A DNA stretch of 64,000 nt from CAZGIF01 sp964526045. Lineage in GTDB: Bacteria; Patescibacteriota; Gracilibacteria; Absconditabacterales; Absconditicoccaceae. This document shows positions 34,082-45,691 of this stretch, one piece after another (the stretch's first letter is position 1; each line of letters begins with the position of its first letter). The position numbers and the translations under genes are program-made. The notes under the pieces were generated by a model. That model saw only the letters and a list, made by a program, of their open reading frames with translations. It searched no databases and was not told the DNA's origin. The stretch is taken from positions 62,001 through 126,000 of the forward strand of contig CAZGIF010000003.1 of NCBI GenBank assembly GCA_964526045.1. Reading direction: 5' to 3'.

Positions 34082-34837
34082 CTAATATTTTTCGAAAAAA
34101 ATGCGATCTGACGGGACATATGCTTGAGCTAGTCTTTGTCTTACATCATCTACCATTTCGGGTTTTCCACACAAAAAACATGATAATGAATTCATATCTT
34201 GTATATGTAAAAAATCCAGAGCATGACGGAGTCATTTTTGAACATATCAGGTTTTGAATCAAGGATGTTGCTCTCTTGAAAGATATATATCAGATACTAT
34301 TGTCTCAGTTTTTTTTTCTTTTCGTTCCGTTATGACATGTGGCATAATATGATTTTGGTAACTTTCTCAAAAGATATTAGCAATACGATCATAATTTCCA
34401 CTTTGTACCAAAGAGTTGTATATCGAATAAATTGGACTTAACCCACTTCATACAGACACCAATAGATATGATCAGCTTTTTTTTGTATCTACGAGATGTC
34501 AAAATGGTCACATAATTGAAACTAACATTCATGGTCTCGCTTGTTGCGTAATCCGGGTACTAAACACTCATTTGTCTACGCGCTTGATACTAAATCAGAT
34601 TACTTTTTTTTGCACAAAAAGCAGAGGAGTTGTTGCGATACTATACGATCTTTTGATGTCTTCACCATTGATCTGGGTTCCCAAAACCATAAATTGTCAT
34701 GGTGCAAAAATAGTTGCAGGATCATGTCACTTTACAATCATATCATCATATAGCACACGACAGTCGAGACTAATATCTATAACATCTCATGACTCACTAT
34801 AAGCAATATGTGCTATTGGTATTTGAGCGTTGTGCAT
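34082..34837 (-). CDS. Ferredoxin/flavodoxin-NADP+ reductase-like protein
   Basis: 251 residues. FMVLGTQINGEDIKRSYSIA is the FAD-binding RxYS block, ISIMGPFG-like text follows, then SVGSGLSPIYSIYNSL is the NAD(P)H-binding Gly motif and SLSCFLCGKPEMVDDVR the end motif. FAD and NAD(P)H-dependent electron transfer is expected. It is the third gene of a minus-strand run after glmS and the GNA1-like gene (22 bases from the latter). Electron partner unknown. Confidence 0.85.
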
Positions 34838-34858
34838 AACTACGAATAATAAATAAAT

Positions 34859-35308
34859 TTATACTTGAGGAGAAAATCTCATACATACACCAACCTCAGA
34901 AAATCAGTTTTTTGTATATCGTCAGACTAGTTTTGTATCACAATCCAAAATTATCTTATAAGCCTTGTTTTGTAGTGCAAATGTACGAGCATACTCTAAC
35001 AAAAGAGATCATATTCACTGCTTTTGATAGTTTGGATGAACAGAAACGTCTTCTATATGAGCTGCAATTGCTCCTTGTCTCAAAAATTTTTGTTCCAACA
35101 TCACACTGATCGTTCCGATGACATCCTCGGTTTGTGTATCTATTGCAACAAAAATACTAGTTCACTGTTGTGTAATGCTTTGTAAAAGTTGTTCGCAGGT
35201 ATCTTTGTCTAAGATTGGTGCATGAGACAAAGCTTGCAATGTCTCAAAAAAACCTTTCTTCTCAAAATGTTTTTTTTGTAGTTTTTGAATTGAATATGGA
35301 ATCTGCAT
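34859..35308 (-). CDS. GNA1-like glucosamine-6-phosphate N-acetyltransferase (GNAT)
   Basis: 149 residues, the usual GNA1 length. GNAT motif A is VHPNYQKQGIGSLLLEYAR, preceded by AAHIEDVSV, and followed by KAYKIILDCDTKLVGRYTKNGF: the IEDVVV, ILDC and Gly-Phe blocks specific to GNA1 of eukaryotes and some bacteria. It would make N-acetylglucosamine-6-phosphate from GlmS product, replacing the acetyltransferase half of GlmU. Position directly after glmS (32 bases) supports this. Substrate is inferred from family and context. Confidence 0.82.
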
Positions 35309-35340
35309 TTCTAACGAAAATATCAAAAATAGGTATACTT

Positions 35341-37176
35341 TTATCTAACAGTAACACTTTTTGCAAGATTTCTTGGTTTATCAATGTCTCTTCCTAGATT
35401 GTTTGCAATATGATATGAGAGTAATTGCATAGTGATTGTTGTAACAAATGGCATACAGACGATATGTGCAGACGGTATTTGCAAAAACCAATCTGCTGTA
35501 TCTATTTTATGATCAGAAACAACAAGTACTTTTCATTGTCTAGATTGTATTTCTGCCAAAGATGACATATTTTGTTCAAAGATGTGATCGTGTGGACTAA
35601 GGAGGACACTAGGAAAATTTTCATCAATAAGTGCTAGCGGTCAATGTTTTAGCTCTCATGCTGGGTAACTTTCTGAGTGAATATAACTTATTTCTTTGAG
35701 TTTGAGAGATGCTTCATCAGCGACGTTCGCTTGATAATGTCTTCACAAAAAGAAAAAATGTTTGTAGGTTGATAGTTGTCAGGACAGACGTTTAATATCT
35801 TTTTCTGTACACAGTGCATCTTTCATAAGTCATGGAAGATCTTGTAATGATTTGAGTAGTGTCGTGTATGTACTATAATCCATGCTGTGTTTTCTTCACA
35901 AAAATAGCACCAAAAACAATATGTGAATCAACTGTGCAGTGTAGGCTTTGGTAGAAGCAACTCCAATTTCAAACCCAGCTCTCAAAAAAAATCAACAATC
36001 TGTCATTGTAGCAATTGTCGATCATACCACATTTACAATTCAAAATGTATGTCATTTTTTGGCTTGTATATGTTTAAGAACTTCAATACTATCCGCAGTT
36101 TCTCAAGATTGCGACAAAAATACGTGCAGTGTCGTTGGTTTTGTGTCTATGGTTTTGTAAATATATTCGCTTGCTATTTCTGCACTTGCATCTATTCACA
36201 CCAAATCTTGCATTCGTTTTGCACCCAATGCTCAAGCGTTATAGGATGTTCAACATCACACAAAAATTACTTTGTGAATATCCAAATCTTTTATGTGTTC
36301 TAGCGAATTGGAGTATATATTATTGTTTGCGAAATCGACTCTTCATTTGAACGCTCTACTTATAATCGCTGGTTGTTCAAATATTTCTTTTAGCATAAAT
36401 GTTGCATAATCTCACTTCGATTCTTGCATTGCTTTTGTATCAAGTCATACAAATTGCTTTTTTACTATTTCTCATTCTGACTTGATTGTGTAGTTCTCTG
36501 CTGCTATATGTACAAGTTCTCCATCTTTTAGGTGAATAATATTAGTTGCGTATCAGCTTAATGCCTGCAGATCAGAAGAAAAAAAATATGCTGACTCTTG
36601 TGGGTGTATTCAAAAAATTAATGGACTTCATCGCTTGACGGCAACGATTTCCTTTGGAGTGTGCGTAGATGTGATCAATAATGCATATGCTCAATGCAAC
36701 AATGGAAGTACTTTTTCTACTGTTTCCAATAAGTCACCCGTTCGATGTTTTGCTAATAATGCTGGTATAACTTCAGTATCTGTATCAGAATAAAATCCAT
36801 AGTGGTTTTCTTTTTGAAGTTGTTTTTTGAGTTTGACATGATTTTCAATGATTCCATTGTGTACCACAAAAAATTCTTTTTTTTCATCACAATGAGGGTG
36901 CGTGTTTACCAATGCTGGCGCTCCATGTGTTGCTCGACGTGTATGAGCAATTCATAATGTCATTTTGTCAGGTTTAATTTTTGGTAGTTTTTCTTGTATG
37001 ACGGGCTCTAAAGCACTTACTTTTCATACTGCTTTGCATAATTCATACGTTCCATTTGATTCGTTCATCACAAGAATTCACGCAGAATCATATCAACGAT
37101 ATTCTAATCTTTCTAGTCAATGTTTGAGAATAGGGAGAGCTGATTCCTTTCACTTGTATCCAAAAATACCGCACAT
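35341..37176 (-). CDS. glmS: Glutamine-fructose-6-phosphate aminotransferase GlmS
   Basis: 611 residues, the standard length. Starts MCGIFGYKG with the N-terminal catalytic Cys2 of the glutaminase domain; RLEYRGYDSAGI and AHTRRATHG are its blocks. Two SIS sugar domains follow, and the protein ends DKPRNLAKSVTV. It makes glucosamine-6-phosphate, first step towards UDP-GlcNAc. It starts a minus-strand cluster with the GNA1-like acetyltransferase and a flavin reductase-like gene. No glmS ribozyme was recognised upstream. Confidence 0.95.
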
Positions 37177-37336
37177 CGCAGATAGTATGAAAGTAAAAAT
37201 ATCATGTAATTGAGGATCTACTTTTTTGCTATTTATATATAGTTTATGTGATGCAATATGCAAAAACAAGTCAAAATGTAACAACATTATCTTCTCTAAT
37301 AAGAGAAATGTTAAATATATTGTTTTTGTTGTTGAC

Positions 37337-37364
37337 TAAAAAAAACCACCCATTTTAAGGTGGT
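37337..37364 (-). terminator. Intrinsic terminator after pheT
   Basis: On the minus strand ACCACC (37364-37359) pairs with GGTGGT (37350-37345), loop of 8, followed by an uninterrupted T run. It ends pheT transcription before glmS. Confidence 0.75.
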
Positions 37365-37398
37365 GACATTTTTGATATTAATTTGCGTTGTTTTATTG

Positions 37399-39957
37399 CT
37401 ATTGTCTGAGAGATCATCATATAGTGTTGACTTTATTTATTACTATATCCATAATCCTATTTATGTGGTCTGTTGTTAGGTTTCCATCTCACGATATGGC
37501 AAAAGAAAATGAAATCGATTTTTTGCCATCAGGAACTCACACTCATGCATACAGATCAAAAATTTGAATGTCATGAATTTCTTTGATTGTAGAGACTGTG
37601 TCTAGTATTGTATCAAAGGTTTGGTTTTTATCGATAACGAAACTGAGGTCTCTACGCACTATCTGATCTTGCAATGTAGTATACGTTGTCAAAGATTTTG
37701 TTTCAGACGCTTTATTTCTTGAGTCAATAATGTTTTGTACCGCTGTCATATCCAATGATGCAAAAACAACTTCCGATTGTGTGTCAATTTTGCTTGCATG
37801 TAAGATATGAGGATGTATTTGTCATATATCTCGAATCGCAATGTCTTTGTTGTCAGCATGTACTGAGATAGTTCATTGCTTTGTTGGGTGAAAGTATGAA
37901 TTTGAGCTAAGGTGTATTGTAGTATTTGTGAGTCAAAGTGCTCTGTGAATACGTTCAATATGTTGTTTCATTTCCAAGAATGTATCTTCTTGTCGTGAAG
38001 TTTTTGTTGATTGCTGTGTTTTGCGATAGAGTAGTATTCCGCATTGAACACGCTCTCATGTTTTTATAGTTGTGTGTGCTGTTGTGTCTGAATTATTTGT
38101 TTGTGTTCGTACCTTACCAATATCAAATAAACTCATAGTGTCAAAAAATTTATGATTTTTACGAACATGGTGCAAAAGATTATATATGAGAGAATCTCTC
38201 AAATAGCTGGTTTCTGGTGTCATAGCATTTTCTAGTTGTAGCAATGTATCTGTTGGTGTTCCAAAAGTTTCATAATACGTATCTTCTGCCCAAGGATATG
38301 TTTCTACATGATCCATATGACATCCATCAACTAGTGTTTGTTCGATTGTTCTATGAACTGATACTTTTGTATCCAATGGGACATACGAGATATGAGAATA
38401 CAAACTACGTGTCGCAATATTCTCAAATCCATATACTCTTGCAATTTCCTCTATAATATCTTCAGCAATTGTCATGTCTGTATATGATCTCCAAGCTGGA
38501 GGTGTTACTGTTATGGTCGTTGTTTGTTCGTCTATGTTATCATTATCACTAGTGTTGATGGCAAATCATAAAGATGTTAGTATGAGATGTGCTTTTTGTA
38601 CAAATCCTTCTTCTATGCCTCCAAAAATAAGCTGTTGTGCTTTGATAAGATTAACCTCAATAGTTTGTGGTGTCATCAAACGTTGACGAGTTGTTTCATT
38701 ATACCAATCTGAACTTCATGCATAGGTATATCAAAGACTATAATGTTTACACATATCCAAGAACAACTCAAACATTTGTAAAGAAAACGTTGGATTTATG
38801 TTTTTTTCGTATCTCATAGACGCATCTGTTCTGTATCACAAACGTTTTGCTGTTTGCCTGACAACAATTGGATCAAAATTCGCAATTTCTGCTATGATAT
38901 GTGTTGTATGCTCATCAATTCAACTGTCTTTCCCTCACACAATCCCAGCCAGCGCAATAATTCATCTTGCATCAGCAATCACAACGTCTTGTGTTGTCAG
39001 GCTATGTTTTTTTTCAAAAAGATCAACAAATGATTCTCACGCACTTGCGTATCTTACGCTAATATCTCACGCAATCTTGTTCGCATCAAAAAAGTGAATC
39101 GGTTGCCCCGTGATGTACATAAACAAATTTGAAAAATCTACCCAGTTGTTTTTACTTTGTAATCACAAATCAGCAAGTTGCAGTCTCATAAAAAACGGAG
39201 ACTTTTGGATACGAACATCTTTCAAATCTAACAACAAATAACTACGCAGTCACTCACAAGAACTCGTAATTTTTTTGTTACTTTGCTTTCCATGAGCCAA
39301 AAGATTGAAAATATTTTTATCTGACAATTTATGATAGTATGAGCTTACAGTATGGAGTCATATTTTTGATGGAAAGTGAGTTTTGTAAATCGCGTACAAT
39401 TCTGTCGATAATCCAAAATGACCTGTAAGATCTGGTCTGTGTGTTAGTGTTTTGTTGTCAACATCCAAGATTGTGTTTTCCATCCATGGAAATTCATCAC
39501 ACATACGAGCTCAGACGGTACAAGATTCAAAGTCTTCTGATAAATTTCGAATCCAATGTTGGTCAAGATCTTCTTTGATACCAAGCTCTTCTTTTGCACA
39601 AATCATACCATTTGACTCTTCTCACCTCATTTTTCTAGGACTGATATGCAAATCAATCGCCGGAAGGTAACACCCGGGTAATGCAACTGGTACAAGCATG
39701 TCTTTTGCAATATTCGTTGCTCAAGTACAGATTTGGTATGTTCCATGTTCTCCACAATCCAACTGACATACAACAAGTTTATCTGCATTTGGATGAGGTG
39801 CAACGTCCGTGACGCGTCAGATAACCAGCTCTTTTGGCAATGTTCTATGTATAACTTCTTCAATTTCACATGATTTGAGAATAAGTTGTTGAGCGATTGC
39901 CTCGGGTGTATCTTTGAGGGACAAAAATTGCTTAAGGAGAGTGAGTGAATAGTACAT
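37399..39957 (-). CDS. pheT: Phenylalanyl-tRNA synthetase beta chain
   Basis: 852 residues. Begins MYYSLTLLKQFLSLKDTPEA, then EMAP-type tRNA-binding domain (VIGRVTDVAPHPNADKL). B3/B4 and B5 domains follow; YGFENIATRSLYSH is the catalytic-like core block. The protein ends with the FDX-ACB anticodon-binding domain (RRDLSFVIDKNQTFDTI, KKSISFSFAIS, NRIMDIV). It pairs with PheS to charge tRNA-Phe; pheS is not in the window. Confidence 0.95.
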
Positions 39958-40046
39958 TACACAACAAGACATATAAAATATGCAATAAAATGTAGTGTTT
40001 TGAGTGGTAAAATCAAGGTTGTTGTGAGTTATTGATTATTGGTTTA

Positions 40047-43000
40047 TTATGTATTTATTTCTTGAGTTTTGTTTATTGTATTTTGAACGAACCTTATGAC
40101 TTCATCAGGAGATATGAAGTAAATTTGTAAAATATGTCGTTCTGGAGTTCCTTTTTGTATAAAGTATGTGTTTTGTATATTTATTATATCAGTATATGTT
40201 AAATTGTTGTGTTTTCGCTGTTGCATTGTTTTCAAAAATGATTGCTTAGTGTATTTTATATTGTCATGTAGTGCATCGACATAAATTTTATCTAATTTTG
40301 CAATAATCTCATTATGCTGATAATATGTGCTATTATTATTTGTAAGTGTAGCTTGTGAAGGTTTTTGGGTTTCTTCGAAAAGAATTTCAGTTTCTTCTTG
40401 GTTTAAAAACTGTAGGTTTCCATTAAAACTACTATCTCATCACGTAGAACTATCAAAGTAAAATCTATGACTTTTTCATTCAAATATAGGAATGTCAATG
40501 TGGTTAAATGAATGAGCTGATGATTTTGTAGGATCGCTACTGTTTATCAACTCAGTCTGGTTTTTTGCTAGATATCAATTACTTATTCCCGATGGAATAT
40601 CTAGAACGGTTAAACACGCATGCCTTAGTTTTGCTGCTTCATAACATATGCCTGCATATGGTTTCGCTATTCATGACTTGATTGCGTGTTGTTGTGAAAA
40701 ATCTAAGATATCTGTCAATGTTGTATGTTGAATTGTTCAATATTCTTCTTCGTCATAATGAAAAAAGTCTTCTATAATTTTAGTTACTCATACTATTTTT
40801 TCTTCAAAAGAGCTATGTTCATAAGAAGCTAATATTAATAACATTGAAGGAACTAAACTTTCTTTATACTTCCTTTTTTCTGATTGGTTTATGTTTTTCT
40901 GCATACTATCTAGTACTTGCTTTGTAACGAATGGGAAAGTGTTTATTGGAAAAGAATGTCATCTGACATAAATTTTTGTTCAAGATTGGAGATATTGTGC
41001 TCATATTAATTGCAGTCATGGTGCGTCTATTTCAACGTCATTTTCTTTTATATCACTTTCAATTGCTACCTGTTTTCATTTTTGTTCTATAAAATACCCG
41101 GAGATCTTTTCAGAGAATGTTCAAAGTATTCTTTTCTCATCTTTTTCTTGGTTATATCTGTGATTGTTAGTTTTTAGTTGTACTTTTGGTGGAATAGTAA
41201 CGCGTTTCGCTAGAAAGCTTATAGCTGATAAGTTTCAATCTTCATCTTGTATATTTTGATAGATGTCTTCAACTAATGTTTTGTATATGTCTGGCTCTAA
41301 GATATCAGTCCAATAATTCATTTTCTCATTTTTGAGGTAATGTTTTCTTCTCTCTACAGCCATACTATTTGCAAAAAAACTCTCTCGATATGCTGTATCT
41401 GACGACTGAGATAAAAGAAAATCTTTCACGTTTTCAATGTCTTTGATTGTATGTGGTAAATCAATAGTATCTTCATACTCTGTAGCATCATATACCATTA
41501 TATCTTCTCATAGCTTCGTAACTCGTTTTGATCAATATACTAATATTTTATCATAGATACATGGTAGTATTTCTTCTCATGTTGGTGATATTATTCCAAA
41601 CTTTGTAGATCTTTCTCAATCAATTCATTTTATCCGTTTTGTTGTAATGAAGTCTCATGTGTCAATTTCTTGTATAGAATCATATCCTTTTTTACAAACA
41701 AATCTTCATGTTTCTGTATTAATAACTCTCGTTTTTCTATTATCGTCATTTACAAGAAATAAATACTCTTGTTTTGTTTCCATTATATTCATATTGTCAA
41801 ATTGAGGATCTACAACTATTTTATCTTCTACGTTTATAAATCAAGCGACTAAACGTCGTGAGTTTCATTCTCAAGAAATTGTAAAAATAGTTTTTTCACC
41901 TGAGTAGAGATGAGATATGCTTTGATATATAGGTTTAGTTATTTCATTTCAGTTCTCGTCTATGATTCAATATAACTCTTCTCAGAACATATTTTCTTGG
42001 TATGTCATATAATATGATGTAGTATTGTTTCTCTTTATTGATTCAAATGGTATATCTGATATAAGTTGTATCTCTGCTTCTGGATTGTCAATATCTACTA
42101 CTCAATATCTCCCGTCAAGGCACACAACAATACTTTTTAAGGAAGATCTTCAAAATCTTAGACCTATTCTCCATTCGTCATCCTTATGTATTATTGAATA
42201 CTTTTGCTCTATAAATTTTTTGTCTTCTATGTTATATGTATATACTTTATTCTCTTTCTCTACAAGAATATTTTTCTCTCAAAGACATACTTTATCATAA
42301 ATACATGGTAATATTTCTTTCGCATTTGAGTCGTAGATTCAACATAAGTTGTTTTTATATGCTCTGATGTACCCATTAGCTTCTCTCAAAATCTCAGTAT
42401 ATAATTCATCTGTAATCTTTTTACCATCTATATCCATAAATCAAAAGGGACCTTCGTGAAGTCCACCTCATTCTTGTTTATTTGTTGTATAAATAAATAA
42501 ATCTTTTCATATTTCTTTGATTTTTTCATATATCGCTTCTATGATAAGTTCTCAGTGTATAGAATATACTCAATACAACTTTTTTTCTTTAGCTATCATA
42601 TATCAAGTATTTCATATAATCTTGCATAATTCATCTATATCCTCAAATGATTTAAGTTTGTTATGATTACCTATTTGATCTAAAGGCATAAATGATTGAA
42701 AACCATTTCATAGATATAAAGAAAATCAATTCTCATTTGAACTAATACTGTTGTACTTGCATGGAATAATCTCTTTCCCACTTTTGTCAATAATTCAATA
42801 TGATCTCATGTTTTTGACAATAAAGAATCAATCTTGAGTATGTCTAATGGTATCGACTCCATCATATATTGGAGCATAAATTCGCTGTCATGTGTTATCA
42901 ATAATTCAGTATTTTCCGTCTATCACTCCTATATAGTATAACTCATTACTTCTATAAGTAGTTATATAATCTGTTTTTGCCAATTTGCATATATTTCCTG

Positions 43001-44285
43001 CATTGTCAGTGTACACAAATTGATCTCAAATCTCTTTTGCATCATATGATATTATATTTTTACTTTTACTTGGATATTGTTGCCAAACTTTGTGTATTTG
43101 ATTCTTAAGTTTCTCTCGTTCTTTTGTGGTGTTTTTTCTTTTGGAGCTTATTGCAATATCTGCTAATTGTTGTTCTACCGTATAAAAGCTAGTATCTATA
43201 TATGTATGTTCTTTTCTTAGATTTTTAAAAGATTCTTCAAATTGCAGATAATACATTGATAGTATGGTATTTGTTAGGTCTCATGGTAGTTTGAATGATC
43301 TACGTTCTGATATACTGTTTGAAATGTCACTAAATACTTCTCCAATCATTAGTGTTTTCTGTTGTATTTCTCGTTTTTGTTCTACAGAGAGTTCATTATC
43401 TTCAATGTTGTCATAATTAATATGGGTCTTTTTGTTTCTTTTATTCTCTGTCTCTCATTCTGGAATATCTATAGAAAATGTTTTTCATATGTTTTCTCGC
43501 CAGCTTTTTGAAACTGAATCAAATAGGTGATGTTTATGAAAGAGTAATTTTACTAACTCTCAAGGTTTTCTTAAATATATATTTCTTTTTCGAATCTGCA
43601 TAAGTGCGAAAGCATCGTCTATTGATCGTTGTGCAACCATACGGATACACGATCTTTTTTGGGTATTTGTTAGGTTTTTGAACTGAGAGAATAATTCGAG
43701 ACGTAAAGTTTGTGCATCTTTGTTTATATATTGTATAGAATGTAATGTAACAGACTTTTTTGCCATGGCTGCTGCAGATAGGTTTGTATTTAATTCTGCG
43801 TGTGTTGCTCATACAAGAATTATATCGAGAGGTGATTCAATATTATGGTATCATAATATTTTACAAATCTGTGAGATGGTGATTCGTGATATATTTCCCC
43901 TATTGTATTTGTTAGTAACTAGTGATTCTGATAGCTCAGCAAATATTTCATTTACAATATCTAATGAAGTGTTTGTATTATTGGCTAGTATGTTAGTAAT
44001 ACTACTATGTTGATTTTCATTAATTCAGACTGTCATCATTGAAAATAGTCTGTGAGCATATTCATGCATAGTCAGTTTTTCCAAAAAAAATTTATACTCA
44101 ATACCTGACATATCTTTTTTTCTTACACATAATTCATCAATGTTAAAGTAGATTTTTCAGTTTTTTTCAAATGCATAACTTGATGTGTCTATATTGTGTT
44201 TTTTTGCTATTTTTTGCCATTCTTCTGAGGTACAGAACTCTTCGATTGGTTCTTTTGTATATATATTATTTTTTAATTTCTGCAT
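40047..44285 (-). CDS. 1412-residue protein: zincin-like, WG-repeat and transglutaminase-like regions
   Basis: An N-terminal domain has HEYAH (74-78) and a downstream NEIFAELSE (112-120), the pattern of a zinc metallopeptidase. About nine WG-type repeats run from roughly residue 450 to 930, each of the form YGIID..G.EI...YD.I; the Gly of most YG pairs is a TGA codon. Near the C-terminus GICYEAAKL (Cys1214), AHSFNHIDIP (His1258 or His1262) and FDSSTG (Asp1278) are spaced like a transglutaminase or papain-like triad. No signal peptide. The gene is divergent from the ATP-citrate lyase pair. I know no protein with this combination; activity is inferred from motifs. Confidence 0.75.
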
Positions 44286-44333
44286 TATGTAATATAACAA
44301 TAAATTTACTATGTTTTTATAATACAAAATATA

Positions 44334-44363
44334 TTGACTTTTTCAATAGATTAGTAATATATA
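44334..44363 (+). promoter_or_regulatory. Possible promoter for the ATP-citrate lyase genes
   Basis: TTGACT (44334-44339) with TATATA (44358-44363), spacer 18, in the AT-rich gap between the divergent genes. Confidence 0.35.
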
Positions 44364-44449
44364 CACCAGTCAACTCCATCTTCTCTTGCAATTACTCTCT
44401 TCAACCTATACAAACTAGATATAATTATTGCTTTATCTTGTTGTCTGGT

Positions 44450-45673
44450 ATGGCTCAACGTGGTATTCGTGAATATGATGCAAAACGTATGTTTGCAACG
44501 TATATGTGATATGAGTATGAATGATATCTGATTCAGTCAGTTGATGATTTGTATAATATTCCTGATAGTGGTAAACGAGTTATAAAACCAGATCATCTCT
44601 TTGGTAAAAGATGAAAATATTGATTATTGGGTATCAAATTGTCTAGAGTAGAAGTTGCACAACGATACAACAACCACCTCAACAAAGAAATGACTATCCA
44701 ATGAAAGACTGATACATTAGATACGTTTTTGGTGGAACCATATCAAGAAGCTAATCATGAGTTATACCTGAGTTTTGCAACTCACAAAGAATATGATGAG
44801 ATTTTGCTTTCATTACAATGATGAATCGAAATTGAAGATGAACGAGAAAGTGTTCTATCATATCGCGTTTGAACTTTGGATAACATACAAGGCAAAGAGC
44901 TTCGTTCATTTTTGGATATGGTGTGAGTACAAACTATGTATATAGAACCTTTGATGGAATTTATCACTAAGGCATTTTCTTTTTTTCGTTTGTATTGATG
45001 TACGTATCTTGAGATAAATCCACTCGCAATCTTGAGACACAAACAGCTACTTCCTCTTGATATGGTATGTAGACTTGATACATGTGAAAAATGATCTCAA
45101 AAAAAGAATCGATCTGACATCGTTCGAGTCAAACCTTTTGGTTCAAAGTCTGATCCTTTTGAAGAGTATATAGAGTCGTTGGACGAAAAGACATGAGCAA
45201 GTCTCAAATTTTCTCTTCTTAACCCAGAATGATCGCTTCGACTTGTGTTGTGAGGTGGCTGAGCATCGGTTGTGACTATGGATACCTTGTCAGATATGTG
45301 ATTATTAAATAAAGTGTGAAACTATGGAGAATTATCAGGAAATCCAGACAAGGATAGTAACAAAGAATACATACAAGCAATCGTTGAGTATATGCTCAAA
45401 CAAAAACATCCCAAACAGTGGTTATGTATTGTGTGATGAATAGCGAATTTCACTCGTATTGATGTTGTGTGTGATGCACTTATCGAAGTTATTTCTTCAA
45501 AACTAACAGCTATTCAAAACAAAAATATTCACATTTTGCTTAGACGTGGCGGACTAAATGACACCCAAGCATTGGCTCGTGTCTCAGCGTTTTGCAAAAA
45601 ACATGCATTACCAATTGTTGTTGCTGATGGTGATGTTTATCTTACAGATGCTCTAGCAAAACTTTCATTTTAG
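44450..45673 (+). CDS. aclB: ATP-citrate lyase, ATP-grasp subunit (AclB type)
   Basis: 407 residues, the size of the small subunit of two-part ATP-citrate lyase. MAQRGIREYDAKRMFATYM, VIKPDHLFGKRGKYGLLGI and TLDTFLVEPY match the N-terminal ATP-grasp part of ACLY. LVLGGGGASVVTMDTLSDMG, NYGELSGNPD, VGGIANFT, LLRRGG follow in the right order. It binds ATP, citrate and CoA with the large subunit to make acetyl-CoA and oxaloacetate. The large-subunit gene begins 18 bases downstream. Many conserved glycines are TGA, so the gene is long established in this genome. Confidence 0.92.
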
Positions 45674-45691
45674 TCAGTAATTTTTTTGATA

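Noticed and set aside
37176..37330. glmS ribozyme upstream of glmS
   Set aside because: The AT-rich leader shows no recognisable ribozyme core, and only about 150 bases separate the start from the terminator of pheT.
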